Positions 1 through 7,731 of a stretch of 53,058 nt of DNA are shown here, piece after piece (the stretch's first letter is position 1; each line of letters opens with the position of its first letter). The notes under the pieces were generated by a model. The model saw nothing but the letters and a program-made list of their open reading frames with translations, did no database searches and had not been told where the DNA came from. The DNA lies in assembly GCA_017993505.1 (NCBI GenBank), contig JAGOMP010000001.1:1-53058 (forward strand). Direction: 5' to 3'. Made by a program: the position numbers and the translations under genes. This DNA comes from Planctomycetota bacterium (GTDB lineage Bacteria; Planctomycetota; Uabimicrobiia; Uabimicrobiales; JABWCH01).

Positions 1-64
1 TAAAAAAATAAATTATATTGACAAAATCAAACTTAAAAATTTGAAAAAGTTAATATAATTTCAA

Positions 65-91
65 GGTAAAATTTTGCAGAAAAATTTTACC
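65..91. other. Perfect 11-bp hairpin
   Basis: Arms 65-75 and 81-91 are exact reverse complements with the loop GCAGA. No long T-run follows on either strand, so terminator function is uncertain. It may end a gene lying left of the window. Confidence 0.45.
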
Positions 92-404
92 TCAGAGATA
101 GTATGTCCACACATAAAAACTTGAAAATACTAAGAATAATAATTATAACTTATTAAATCACAATAACTTACATTTATCATTAACATTATTTTCTATCCAT
201 TTTTCATCAAAATTCTTTAAAAAAATCACCAATTTTTTTTCTCACCAGAAAATTCTTCCTATTGCCTTCCAAATCGTTTTTTTTCCACTGCAAAATCACT
301 CTAAATTTCCTCCAATTTTTCCAAAATCTCGCCTGTTTTTCTAAAAATTTGCTAAAATATCTCCTTTTTTGTTATTTTTCTTCTTCTCCCCAGAGCAAGA
401 AGGC

Positions 405-630
405 ATCCCCTGAGCAACAGGACACAGAGCAACAGGACACTTCCTCAGAGCAAGAGACGCATCATCAGAGTAACAGACACTTCCCCTGAGCAACAGGACA
501 GAGCAAGAGACGCATCATCAGAGTAACAGACGCATTATCAGAGTAACAGACACTTCCCCTGAGCAACAGGACACAGAGCAAAAGGACACTTCCTCAGAGC
601 AAGAGACGCATCACCAGAGCAAAAGACACT
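405..630. repeat. Imperfect minisatellite, about 74-bp period
   Basis: Three degenerate units start near 405, 480 and 552. Each begins with CCCCTGAGCAACAGGACA and continues through GAGCAAGAGACGCATCA and, in the first two units, GAGTAACAGAC modules. Units differ by gain or loss of the submodules GAGCAACAGGACAC and GAGTAACAGACGCATTATCA, so the array is a nested repeat. Its base composition is more GC-rich than the flanks. No conserved palindromic repeat with unique spacers is present, so it is not a CRISPR array. Confidence 0.75.
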
Positions 631-718
631 GAGCAGTCTAAAATAAAAAGTTAGCAAAATAATAATAATTTATACAGAGCAGTCTAAAATAAAAAGTTAG
701 CAAAATAATAATAATTTA
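631..718. repeat. 42-bp direct duplication (46-bp period)
   Basis: Two identical 42-bp copies lie at 631-672 and 677-718. Each starts GAGCAGTCTAAAATAAAAAG and ends in AATAATAATAATTTA. The second copy supplies one arm of the terminator of the neighbouring minus-strand gene, so the duplication copied half of a terminator stem. Confidence 0.85.
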
Positions 719-741
719 AATAATAATAATTTGCTAACTTT
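693..741 (-). terminator. Terminator of the YchF-like gene
   Basis: Arms 693-704 (AAAGTTAGCAAA) and 730-741 (TTTGCTAACTTT) form a perfect 12-bp stem around an AT-rich 25-nt loop. On the minus strand the stem is followed by a T-rich tract (TTTTTATTTT), as expected for intrinsic termination 9 bases after the stop codon at 750. Confidence 0.7.
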
Positions 742-749
742 AGTTGAAT

Positions 750-1829
750 TTATTTTTTTTTAACGTTGAAACGAATGTTGAGTATGTCTCCATCTTTGAC
801 GATGTATTCTTTGCCTTCTAGGCGGAATTTTCCATTTTCTTTGACTTTTTGTTCTGAGCCTTCTGCTTGAACAAGATCGTCATAGTGAAATGTTTCTGCT
901 CGAATAAATCCTTGTTCAAAGTCAGAATGAATCGTGCCTGCTGCTTGTGGAGCTTTTGTATTTTGTGGGATAATCCAAGCTCGAACTTCATCTTTTCCTA
1001 CTGTAAAAAATATCATAAGTTGTAGTAAACGAAAGGATTCTGCTATCATGCGATGCAATGCTGGTTCTTGGATATTGAGTTCTTCTATAAATTCTTTTTG
1101 ATCTTCTGGAGATAGTTGTGCAATTTCCATTTCAATTTTACCACAAAGTGCCATGACTGATGTCATAGGAATATCTTTATAGTATTCTTTTGCTTTGGGG
1201 AGATAATCTTCTGGATTTTGGTTTTCATCTATATTGATGACAATTAATTGAGGTTTGATGGATAAAAATTGATAAATTTTGATGATGTTTTCTTCTTCGG
1301 GAGTAAGACTTAATGCTCGAAGTGGTTTTCCATCTTCTAACATTTGTTTTGCTTTGAGAAGTACTTCTTGTCGTAGTAAATTTTCTTGTTTTTTTTCTGC
1401 TTTGAGAACACGTTCGAGTTTATCTAAGTTATTTTCTACAATGACAAGGTCTTTGAGAATGAGTTCTGTTTCCATATCTTGTAGATCTCGATAATAATCG
1501 ATTTTTGTTTTAGGATGTGGCACTTCCTGATTTTCAAATGCACGAACAACTTGCACAAATACATCCATTGTTTTAAAAATTCCAAGTACGCTGTCACTCA
1601 ATGGTTTTTTTTCATTTTCCACTACCACATCTACATATTCTATAGTGGCGTGGACTATTTTATTTGGTTGATAGTATTGAACGAGTTGATCTAATCGTGG
1701 ATCGGGAATTTTCACGATGGCTCTATGTGTTTCTTTTTTAAAATTGTTTGCATCTGTTTTAAATCCAGATAATGCTTGAAATACTGTTGTTTTCCCTGAA
1801 CTAGGGAGTCCTAAAATGCCAATTTTCAT
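750..1829 (-). CDS. YchF/OLA1-type GTPase with degenerate G3 motif
   Basis: Encodes 359 residues, close to the usual YchF length of about 363. The N-terminus is MKIGILGLPSSGKTTVF with the P-loop GLPSSGKT. The C-terminal third matches the YchF-type TGS/DUF933 domain, including AAGTIHSDFEQGFIRAE and a final RLEGKEY-VKDGDI-NIRFNV. The specificity element INIDE resembles the NxxE that replaces NKxD in YchF. The usual DIAGL switch II motif (G3) is missing: the corresponding stretch reads YVDVVVENEKKPLSDSVLG. YchF proteins bind ATP or GTP and associate with ribosomes. This copy may have lost normal hydrolysis, or be a divergent paralogue. I chose the ATG at 1829 because AAGGGA precedes it; ten more codons upstream are open but lack a good site. 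Confidence 0.82.
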   Translation of the reverse strand: MKIGILGLPSSGKTTVFQALSGFKTDANNFKKETHRAIVKIPDPRLDQLVQYYQPNKIVHATIEYVDVVVENEKKPLSDSVLGIFKTMDVFVQVVRAFENQEVPHPKTKIDYYRDLQDMETELILKDLVIVENNLDKLERVLKAEKKQENLLRQEVLLKAKQMLEDGKPLRALSLTPEEENIIKIYQFLSIKPQLIVINIDENQNPEDYLPKAKEYYKDIPMTSVMALCGKIEMEIAQLSPEDQKEFIEELNIQEPALHRMIAESFRLLQLMIFFTVGKDEVRAWIIPQNTKAPQAAGTIHSDFEQGFIRAETFHYDDLVQAEGSEQKVKENGKFRLEGKEYIVKDGDILNIRFNVKKK

Positions 1830-1865
1830 TTTTGTCCCTTTGTTTATCTTTGTCTGCAAAATCGC

Positions 1866-2045
1866 AAACTAGGAATAGTACAATGTTTGTTTTATTATTG
1901 TGATTATATAAAACTAAGAACTGTTTTATTCTTAGTTTAGTGTTTTATTGTACGAAAACTAAGAATTGTTTTATTCTTAGTTTAGTGTTATGATTGTAGG
2001 AATACTAGGAATCGTTGTATTCCTAGTTTATTGTTATGATTGTAT
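1866..2045. repeat. Four tandem 45-bp units with hairpins
   Basis: Units lie at 1866-1910, 1911-1955, 1956-2000 and 2001-2045, each beginning near AAACTARGAA. Units 2 to 4 each contain a hairpin: 1911-1920 with 1929-1938, 1956-1965 with 1974-1983 (both AAACTAAGAA and its complement), and 2004-2012 with 2019-2027 (ACTAGGAAT and its complement). The last unit overlaps the final codons of the upstream kinase gene. Arms in units 3 and 4 differ by paired changes (AAG to AGG with CTT to CCT), which preserves pairing. Confidence 0.8.
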
Positions 2046-4616
2046 GATTTGTTGTAAAATTTTTGCAATGTCTTCCCGAATTTTTTCTGGAAGTTTTAAT
2101 TCTTTTTTACCGCGATTGTTAAAGTATTGTACAATGCTACGTGCAACTTCATAGCCATCAATAGCGTAAATGCTGTCTTCTCGTGCGAAATTGATTTTGC
2201 CATAATATTTAAAAAGTTCCACCAATTCTTTGATGATATTCATGCCTTGTTTTGTTTTTGGTGTAGATTGAATTTGTTTTAAGCGTAAGATGCAATTATC
2301 AACGTTTTTAACAGAAGAGGCACGTTCACTGATTAAGTCTTGGTGAATGAGTTGTATGAGTTCTGTAGGGATTTGTTCTTGCATCTCTTGAATGTTGTTT
2401 TGGTCTGTATTGGCACGTATTTCCATAATTTTTACTAAAAGGTCTTTAATGGAATAGCCATATAAGGTGATTCCTTCGTGGTAGCGTGGATTTCGTAATG
2501 TTGTGATAAGTGCATTGTATCGTCTATGTTCATCGCCTTCTTGCATTAAAAGTTCTTGGATTCGTTGTTCTAGTTCTCGTTTTAAGTATCGTGTCAAAAT
2601 TTGACCGACTTTATTCACTTCTTTTGCTGGTAAGAAATTGATTCCTGTTTTAAATTGTGTTAAGGAAGATTGACCACCAGACCCAATAAAAGCATTGAGT
2701 AAGTCATGAAAACGAGAGGTAATGGATCGAAGTTCTTCTTTTTTTTCTAATCGTATGAGATGTGCAATGAGTTCTTCGATATTTCGTGTTCTTTGGATAG
2801 CATTGTATAAGGTAGTATCTGTTTCTTGTTCTTGGTGCCATTTTCTAAACGATTCATGCAAGGTAGTTGGTTTATTTCCTAGATATGTTGATAGGGCTTT
2901 TTCTAAGTTTTTTGGATTTTTATTAATAGCCTTTTGTAAATCTTTTGTTTTTTTGATGATATTAAGGCGTTTATTTACTTTCAAAGCATAATCATCTTCT
3001 ATGTTGTAGCTTTGTAAGTAGCATTCTGCTTCGTCTTTATCTTTACAATTTCGAAGTTCGTCTATAAAAATATCATGATATGCTTTGAGTACATTGTCTA
3101 CAAGATATTCTAAATATTTTTTAATTTTTTCATTGAAATTTTTATTGATGGTAATGTTACTGAATTCTTGAAGTTTAGAGCGTAAATATCCTTTCCCTTT
3201 ATTGATAATGTTTAATGTTTCTGAATTTTTTGTAAGTGCGTTTCCTCGTAGCAGGATGAAGTATTTCAATTCTTGCAATGTGTTTTTTTCTTCTTCTGTA
3301 ATATTTGTTCCTAAAACTGCAGAAATACTTTTCATTAAGTCTGGTGTATTCAATATAGTAAGAATTTTTTTTGCAAGTTGATCTGACAAAGGCAACATCG
3401 CACCTGTAACTTTAGTAATAGAAATGAGTGTTTCTTCAAATTCATCCATGCCACGCCTAGATTCTTCCACTAAAGCATTTCCTACAGGTGTTGTTTGAAA
3501 GTCTTTGATTTCACGTTCAAATGTTTGTAAAACTTCGTCGATTTCATAGCGAGAAGCAGTCATCATGATGATGGATTCTTCTTGTTTTGGCTTGAATGTA
3601 GAGCTTGTAGCATTTTTATGTAGTTCTTCCAAGGCTTTTGGTACATATCGTGTTTGTGTCTTTTTTTGTAAAATTTCTTGTTGTACAAGTTGTGCTGTTG
3701 CTAAGAATGCATTGGGAGTTTGGTATCGTTTTTTTGGTTCTCGTGCCACTGCTTTTGTTACCATGTCTCTTAAAGAAGGTGTAATGTCTGGCACTAAATC
3801 TTGTATATCTTGTGCTTCTTCCTCTGTTTTTACTTTTAAAAGTAAAGAAGGTGTTTCTAGGTGGTAAAAAGGACGGTTTCCAGAAAGCATTTGATATAAG
3901 ATAGATCCCACAGCATAAATATCTGCTCGAATGTCTAATTTTTTTTGCAAAATTTGTTCTGGCGACATATAGGCTGGAGTGCCAAATGTTTGTTCATTGT
4001 TATCTTCTGTAGAAAATTTAGCAAGACCAAAATCGCCAATTTTTGGTTGTTCTGTATTGGCTACCAGTAAAATATTGGCAGGTTTTAAATCTAAATGCAC
4101 AATATGGCGTGAATATGCATGAACTAGAGCTTCTAGAATAGGAATTAAGAGTTTTAAAGAATGTTGTTCTGTGAGTGGTGCTTTTTTTCGTAAAAATTTA
4201 TCTAAATCTGTTCCTTGTACATATTCCATAACAATGAAAATTGTTTCATCACATACACCAATTTTGTGAAACCCAACAATATTTTCATGCGAAAGGGAAT
4301 GTAAAATACGAATTTCTTGAAAAAATCGTTCCATGGCTTTCTGCTCATGGATCACTTCTTTGGGCATGATTTTTAATGCATATGTTTGTTTATCTTGATT
4401 GTGAAATGCTTTGTATACAATGCCCATTTTCCCACGACCAATTTCTTCTTGAATAGTATAATGGTCAAATTCTTCCACAGCCTCTTCACCAAAAACTTCA
4501 ATGCATTTTTTTTTCAATGTATCTGTGCAAGAAATATCTAAAAAATCGATTTCTTCCCAATCATCATTTATTTTTTTTGTTTTATTTTGTCTTTGAAAAA
4601 TACTAAACAGTTTCAT
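2034..4616 (-). CDS. Ser/Thr protein kinase with long helical C-terminus (non-RD)
   Basis: This is an 860-residue protein. Residues about 53-325 are a Hanks-type kinase domain: glycine loop GRGKMGIVY (60-68), ATP lysine in ALKIM (K82), catalytic loop HLDLKPANILL (174-184), DFG (195-197) and GTPAYMSPEQ. The catalytic loop reads HLD instead of HRD, so the arginine that normally contacts the phosphorylated activation loop is absent. The C-terminal 530 residues are charged, apparently helical and unlike any domain I can name; no membrane segment is visible, so the protein is probably cytoplasmic. The start codon overlaps the upstream stop as ATGA, and GGAG lies 5 bases before it inside the upstream gene. 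Translational coupling with the small exported protein is therefore likely. Substrate unknown. Confidence 0.9.
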   Translation of the reverse strand: MKLFSIFQRQNKTKKINDDWEEIDFLDISCTDTLKKKCIEVFGEEAVEEFDHYTIQEEIGRGKMGIVYKAFHNQDKQTYALKIMPKEVIHEQKAMERFFQEIRILHSLSHENIVGFHKIGVCDETIFIVMEYVQGTDLDKFLRKKAPLTEQHSLKLLIPILEALVHAYSRHIVHLDLKPANILLVANTEQPKIGDFGLAKFSTEDNNEQTFGTPAYMSPEQILQKKLDIRADIYAVGSILYQMLSGNRPFYHLETPSLLLKVKTEEEAQDIQDLVPDITPSLRDMVTKAVAREPKKRYQTPNAFLATAQLVQQEILQKKTQTRYVPKALEELHKNATSSTFKPKQEESIIMMTASRYEIDEVLQTFEREIKDFQTTPVGNALVEESRRGMDEFEETLISITKVTGAMLPLSDQLAKKILTILNTPDLMKSISAVLGTNITEEEKNTLQELKYFILLRGNALTKNSETLNIINKGKGYLRSKLQEFSNITINKNFNEKIKKYLEYLVDNVLKAYHDIFIDELRNCKDKDEAECYLQSYNIEDDYALKVNKRLNIIKKTKDLQKAINKNPKNLEKALSTYLGNKPTTLHESFRKWHQEQETDTTLYNAIQRTRNIEELIAHLIRLEKKEELRSITSRFHDLLNAFIGSGGQSSLTQFKTGINFLPAKEVNKVGQILTRYLKRELEQRIQELLMQEGDEHRRYNALITTLRNPRYHEGITLYGYSIKDLLVKIMEIRANTDQNNIQEMQEQIPTELIQLIHQDLISERASSVKNVDNCILRLKQIQSTPKTKQGMNIIKELVELFKYYGKINFAREDSIYAIDGYEVARSIVQYFNNRGKKELKLPEKIREDIAKILQQIIQS

Positions 4617-5050
4617 AGTGTCTCCATTGTAAAAATATTTTGTATTTCTCGTTTCAAATGACGATATTTATTTTCTAAAATGCGTGTAGGTACGCGTTTT
4701 TCTACTTCGTCTAACAAGTTGTTATATAATTTTTGATAAGCTTGAAGTTGACGTGCAATGCGAGGTGATTGTATAGAAATCATAGTATCTAAATGATATT
4801 GAACTCGGCGATGTGCTTCGTAGACCGCTAACTTGTTTTGTTCCAGAGACTGAACAATATTATCATGTTCGACTTGCCATTGAAGATAAGCATTTTTCAT
4901 AGTTGGTTGCATTTGTTTCCCTAAAGGGATATGTTCTAACGGTGCAATAGGATTTCGATACGTATATTTTTTTGTATTTGTTTGAAAATGTACACTTCGT
5001 TGGCAAGCAAAGGCTAGAAATAGAAAAAATAAATAAATAATTGTTTTCAT
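4613..5050 (-). CDS. Small exported, possibly lipid-anchored protein
   Basis: A 145-residue protein whose N-terminus MKTIIYLFFLFLAFACQRS is a signal peptide with a lipobox-like end (AFAC). The rest is hydrophilic and helical (about residues 50-145), with regularly spaced charged residues suggesting a coiled or helical bundle. I do not recognise the family. Its stop overlaps the start of the kinase gene by 4 bp (ATGA), so the two proteins are probably co-produced; a sensor or anchor role near the kinase is possible but is inference. No clear ribosome binding site precedes the ATG at 5050; the terminator hairpin of the preceding gene ends just upstream. Confidence 0.7.
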   Translation of the reverse strand: MKTIIYLFFLFLAFACQRSVHFQTNTKKYTYRNPIAPLEHIPLGKQMQPTMKNAYLQWQVEHDNIVQSLEQNKLAVYEAHRRVQYHLDTMISIQSPRIARQLQAYQKLYNNLLDEVEKRVPTRILENKYRHLKREIQNIFTMETL

Positions 5051-5067
5051 TTTTTATATATTTAAAA

Positions 5068-5096
5068 AAACGCCGAATTTATAATTATCGGCGTTT
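5068..5096 (-). terminator. Intrinsic terminator after the 133-aa lipoprotein gene
   Basis: Arms 5068-5076 (AAACGCCGA) and 5088-5096 (TCGGCGTTT) form a GC-rich stem. On the minus strand it is followed by a run of seven T. Confidence 0.75.
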
Positions 5097-5167
5097 AAAA
5101 TCTGTTATAAGGAGAATAATGTTTAGGTACTAGACCTAAAGAAGATCATTCAAAAAAATATAATCAA

Positions 5168-5569
5168 CTATTTTTTTTGAGAAGGAAACATAGGATATTC
5201 TTCCACAGTTTCTTCTATTGTTGTACCTGTATCGCCAAATCCAAAAACCTTTTTAAATCGAATATCTGTATGGCTATATCCTGGAATAGTTGCCAATACA
5301 TCTAGCATAGTATGAACAAATCCACTACAAGGAAAATCACTATGATCCCAAATAAAACGGAATGTTGCAAAATTCATTACATCCACAAATGGATAAATAA
5401 AAGTTTCCACTAAACAATCTTGTACTAAACGATTATTTCCAGTACCTGGCAACATAGTAAATTTTGTATTAAAATAACTATCAGGAATAAAACCACCATT
5501 GGGACTACTAGTTGTACCACAACTCATTAATAATGTACATAATAAAGTTAAAATAATTACTTTTTTCAT
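5168..5569 (-). CDS. Small lipoprotein, unknown function
   Basis: A 133-residue protein with an N-terminal signal MKKVIILTLLCTLLMSCGTT and a clear lipobox (LMSC), so it is predicted to be lipid-anchored at Cys17. The mature part contains two further cysteines (in QDCLVE and FPCSGF) and a region VDVMNFATFRFIWD that may pack as a small domain. The C-terminus is acidic. I cannot assign a family, although small lipoproteins with a YPFVD-like core are common in Gram-negative genomes. AAAGGG precedes the ATG at good spacing. It is followed by its own terminator, so it is a separate transcription unit from the kinase pair. Confidence 0.75.
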   Translation of the reverse strand: MKKVIILTLLCTLLMSCGTTSSPNGGFIPDSYFNTKFTMLPGTGNNRLVQDCLVETFIYPFVDVMNFATFRFIWDHSDFPCSGFVHTMLDVLATIPGYSHTDIRFKKVFGFGDTGTTIEETVEEYPMFPSQKK

Positions 5570-5590
5570 ATATTACCCTTTCACTTTAGA

Positions 5591-5649
5591 ACTTCATCTA
5601 GAATTCTTATCTATTTTATAATTTCATCTAGAATTCTTATTATCTATAA
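5591..5649. repeat. 30-bp direct repeat in divergent spacer
   Basis: TTCATCTAGAATTCTTAT occurs at 5593-5610 and again at 5623-5640, each followed by a TATCTAT-like stretch. The pair lies just upstream of the 133-aa lipoprotein gene and could be a regulator binding pair. Each copy contains the palindrome TAGAATTCTTA-like core. Confidence 0.55.
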
Positions 5650-5728
5650 TATATTATAAAAAATCAAACAAATTTTTATGATTTCTAGCCTAGGAAAGGC
5701 AAAGTAAATAGGATAGAATATTTTTTCG

Positions 5729-5757
5729 TTGTTAAATACATTTCTCTTCTGTATAAT
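5729..5757 (+). promoter_or_regulatory. Promoter of the ligase-ABC operon
   Basis: TTGTTA (5729-5734), a 17-bp spacer and TATAAT (5752-5757) lie 45 bases before the ligase ATG. This fits a sigma70-type promoter. Confidence 0.65.
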
Positions 5758-5802
5758 ATTTGTGTGATATATAGGAATATTTTTTTTATTTAGGTAAAAG
5801 TT

Positions 5803-7731
5803 ATGCAAATCGTATTACAAAATAACATACAAGATTGGTTGCAAGAACTAGATTTAATTAGTGCATACAAATTATTAACACAAAAGGGATTGAGTCGTCA
5901 ACCAAGTATATTCTATTTAAAAGATATATTAGAAATTCCACTTAGTTTGTGCTATGCTTTACAATATACTTTAGAAGAAAATCCCAACGCTGAAGACGAT
6001 TCGCTTGACTCTCTTCCTTTTTTTAGTTTGTTGTATGGTCTTTATCTTCCATTGTCTGGGATCACTCCTCAAAAATGTCAATCTATGTTTCAGATTTCGT
6101 ATAATCATGCTGAATGCATAGATAATCAACAACTTGCAGTTGAATTTCTGCAAACAACTTGTGGCCTAAGTATGTTAGAAAAAGTCAGTATACTGATGGG
6201 CGATCCATTTTATGGAAAAAATTCTCGCATTGGCCAAGATAGCCTATTGCAAGTTCTTTCTTGTTTGCGATTAGATTCTCCTGAAAAATTGCGTGGACTT
6301 TTGCCACAGATGAGTGATATTGGAATGCTTTTTTCAGAAAAATGTTCCTTGATAAAATCTGACCCACCAATTTCTGCTAAAGAAGTATTGATTATTCTTC
6401 GAAATTTACCTAAATTAGGTATTCGTAAAAGAAAAGATGTGTTGATTGATTTATTTACAAGAGCTGGTCGTTTAGAACGATATTATTTAGTACGTCTTAT
6501 TTTACGTCGATTGAATTTTGGTTATGAATATCGAATGGACAATATTGTACAAGCCTTAGCAGAATATTATCAAATTCCTATACATAATATCCAGTATGCT
6601 ATTGATTTAAGCAATATATATGACACTGTTCATTTATTAGAAACAGAAGGCATACAAGGTTTACATAAAATTGTTTTAAAACCATTGCAAGCTATTAGCC
6701 CAGCACTAGCCATAGGTGGTGTCGAAGAACATAAATCATTTCCTATGATATTAGAATGCAAATATGATGGGATTCGTTTGATGTCACATAAAGAGACATT
6801 TCGAAACCATACAACAAAATATGCTGCTTTTACTCGTAGAAAAAATGATTGGCTAGAATTGGTGTATAATCTGAAACCAACATTGCAAATGATTCCAGCA
6901 AATTCATATATTGTGGATGGCGAACTTCATGGAACTGTGTGGCAATTAGATCATAAACGGCAAGCTACTGTCTATGAAATTTATCGATATTTACAAGGTC
7001 ATCAAGAAATGCCCCTTCGTTTATCATATGTTTTATTTGATATATTATATTATAATGGGCAAGATTTAACAGGTTTCCCTTTATATCAACGTCGTAAAAT
7101 TTTAGAATCTCTACTTATATCTTGTAAGAATCAACCTTTACCTTTGCCCATTACTATTTCAGAATCTTATGAAGTACAAAACACACAAGAAGTAAATAAA
7201 TGGTATCAGTTTTTCATAAACCAAGGTCATGAAGGCATTATTGTTAAAATTCCTAATTCTACATATCCTATTGGTCAACGAACAAATCAATGGATGAAGA
7301 AAAAAACAGAATATTTGTTAGATTTAGCGATTACAGGGGCTTATTGGAGTACCAGTGATCGAGGGCCACAAACATTTAGTACATACCAATTGTCTTGTTT
7401 AGATCAAAATCAATGGCGCGAAATTGGGCGAACTGCTGGGCTTGCCTTAGAACAAAATAAAGAAATTATTCAACGCATTTTAACAGAATTTCTTGTAACA
7501 GGTCAAATGATTGAAACACGTACTTCTAGTGGCATTCAACAAGGAATTCAACTCACGCCATCTATTATTGTCACTGTTAAATTTGAAGATATTCTTCGTG
7601 ACCAAGACAATAAGTATTCTTTGCGTTCTCCTAAAATTGTGTACGTACGCCCTAGAGGAGATAGTTCTCCTTCAGAAATTGACACGTACCAAATTATAAC
7701 TCAACTTTATTTGCAAAGACGTTTAGTATAA
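5803..7731 (+). CDS. ATP-dependent DNA ligase (archaeal/LigB-like)
   Basis: A 642-residue protein joining nicked DNA through an enzyme-AMP intermediate. The adenylation lysine is K320 in ECKYDGIRL (motif I). Downstream motifs follow in order: VDGELHG (motif III), GHEGIIVK (motif IV) and QWMKKK (motif V). The region LDLAITGAYW begins the C-terminal OB-fold. Residues 1 to about 250 resemble the helical DNA-binding DNA_ligase_A_N domain of archaeal and eukaryotic ligase I. Length and layout fit replicative-type ATP ligases, not the small bacterial LigD or single-domain forms. The next gene begins at the base after its stop codon, so both are surely co-transcribed. No NAD-dependent ligase is in the window, so whether this is the main or an accessory ligase cannot be told. 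Confidence 0.88.
   Translation: MQIVLQNNIQDWLQELDLISAYKLLTQKGLSRQPSIFYLKDILEIPLSLCYALQYTLEENPNAEDDSLDSLPFFSLLYGLYLPLSGITPQKCQSMFQISYNHAECIDNQQLAVEFLQTTCGLSMLEKVSILMGDPFYGKNSRIGQDSLLQVLSCLRLDSPEKLRGLLPQMSDIGMLFSEKCSLIKSDPPISAKEVLIILRNLPKLGIRKRKDVLIDLFTRAGRLERYYLVRLILRRLNFGYEYRMDNIVQALAEYYQIPIHNIQYAIDLSNIYDTVHLLETEGIQGLHKIVLKPLQAISPALAIGGVEEHKSFPMILECKYDGIRLMSHKETFRNHTTKYAAFTRRKNDWLELVYNLKPTLQMIPANSYIVDGELHGTVWQLDHKRQATVYEIYRYLQGHQEMPLRLSYVLFDILYYNGQDLTGFPLYQRRKILESLLISCKNQPLPLPITISESYEVQNTQEVNKWYQFFINQGHEGIIVKIPNSTYPIGQRTNQWMKKKTEYLLDLAITGAYWSTSDRGPQTFSTYQLSCLDQNQWREIGRTAGLALEQNKEIIQRILTEFLVTGQMIETRTSSGIQQGIQLTPSIIVTVKFEDILRDQDNKYSLRSPKIVYVRPRGDSSPSEIDTYQIITQLYLQRRLV

Larger units (their letters stand above)
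1..749. other. Gene-poor left end with repeats
   Basis: No convincing gene is seen in this stretch. The first 260 bases are very AT-rich. A perfect 11-bp hairpin sits at 65-91 (GGTAAAATTTT, 5-nt loop, AAAATTTTACC). From about 395 to 630 there is an imperfect tandem repeat, followed by a 42-bp direct duplication at 631-718 and a terminator for the minus-strand gene that ends at 750. A possible 75-codon plus-strand frame (262-489) runs into the repeat array, has no ribosome binding site I can see and looks fortuitous. Confidence 0.6.

Noticed and set aside
262..489. 75-codon plus-strand frame
   Set aside because: It ends inside the minisatellite array, starts in AT-rich sequence with no ribosome binding site, and the translated repeat (EQQDT) reflects the DNA repeat only.
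405..2045. Possible CRISPR array at 405-630 or 1866-2045
   Set aside because: Units are contiguous tandem repeats with no unique spacers, and no cas gene is in the window.
5121..5144. Tiny plus-strand frame after GGAG near 5113
   Set aside because: It has only four codons, and the sequence is better explained by the hairpin TTTAGGT/ACCTAAA.
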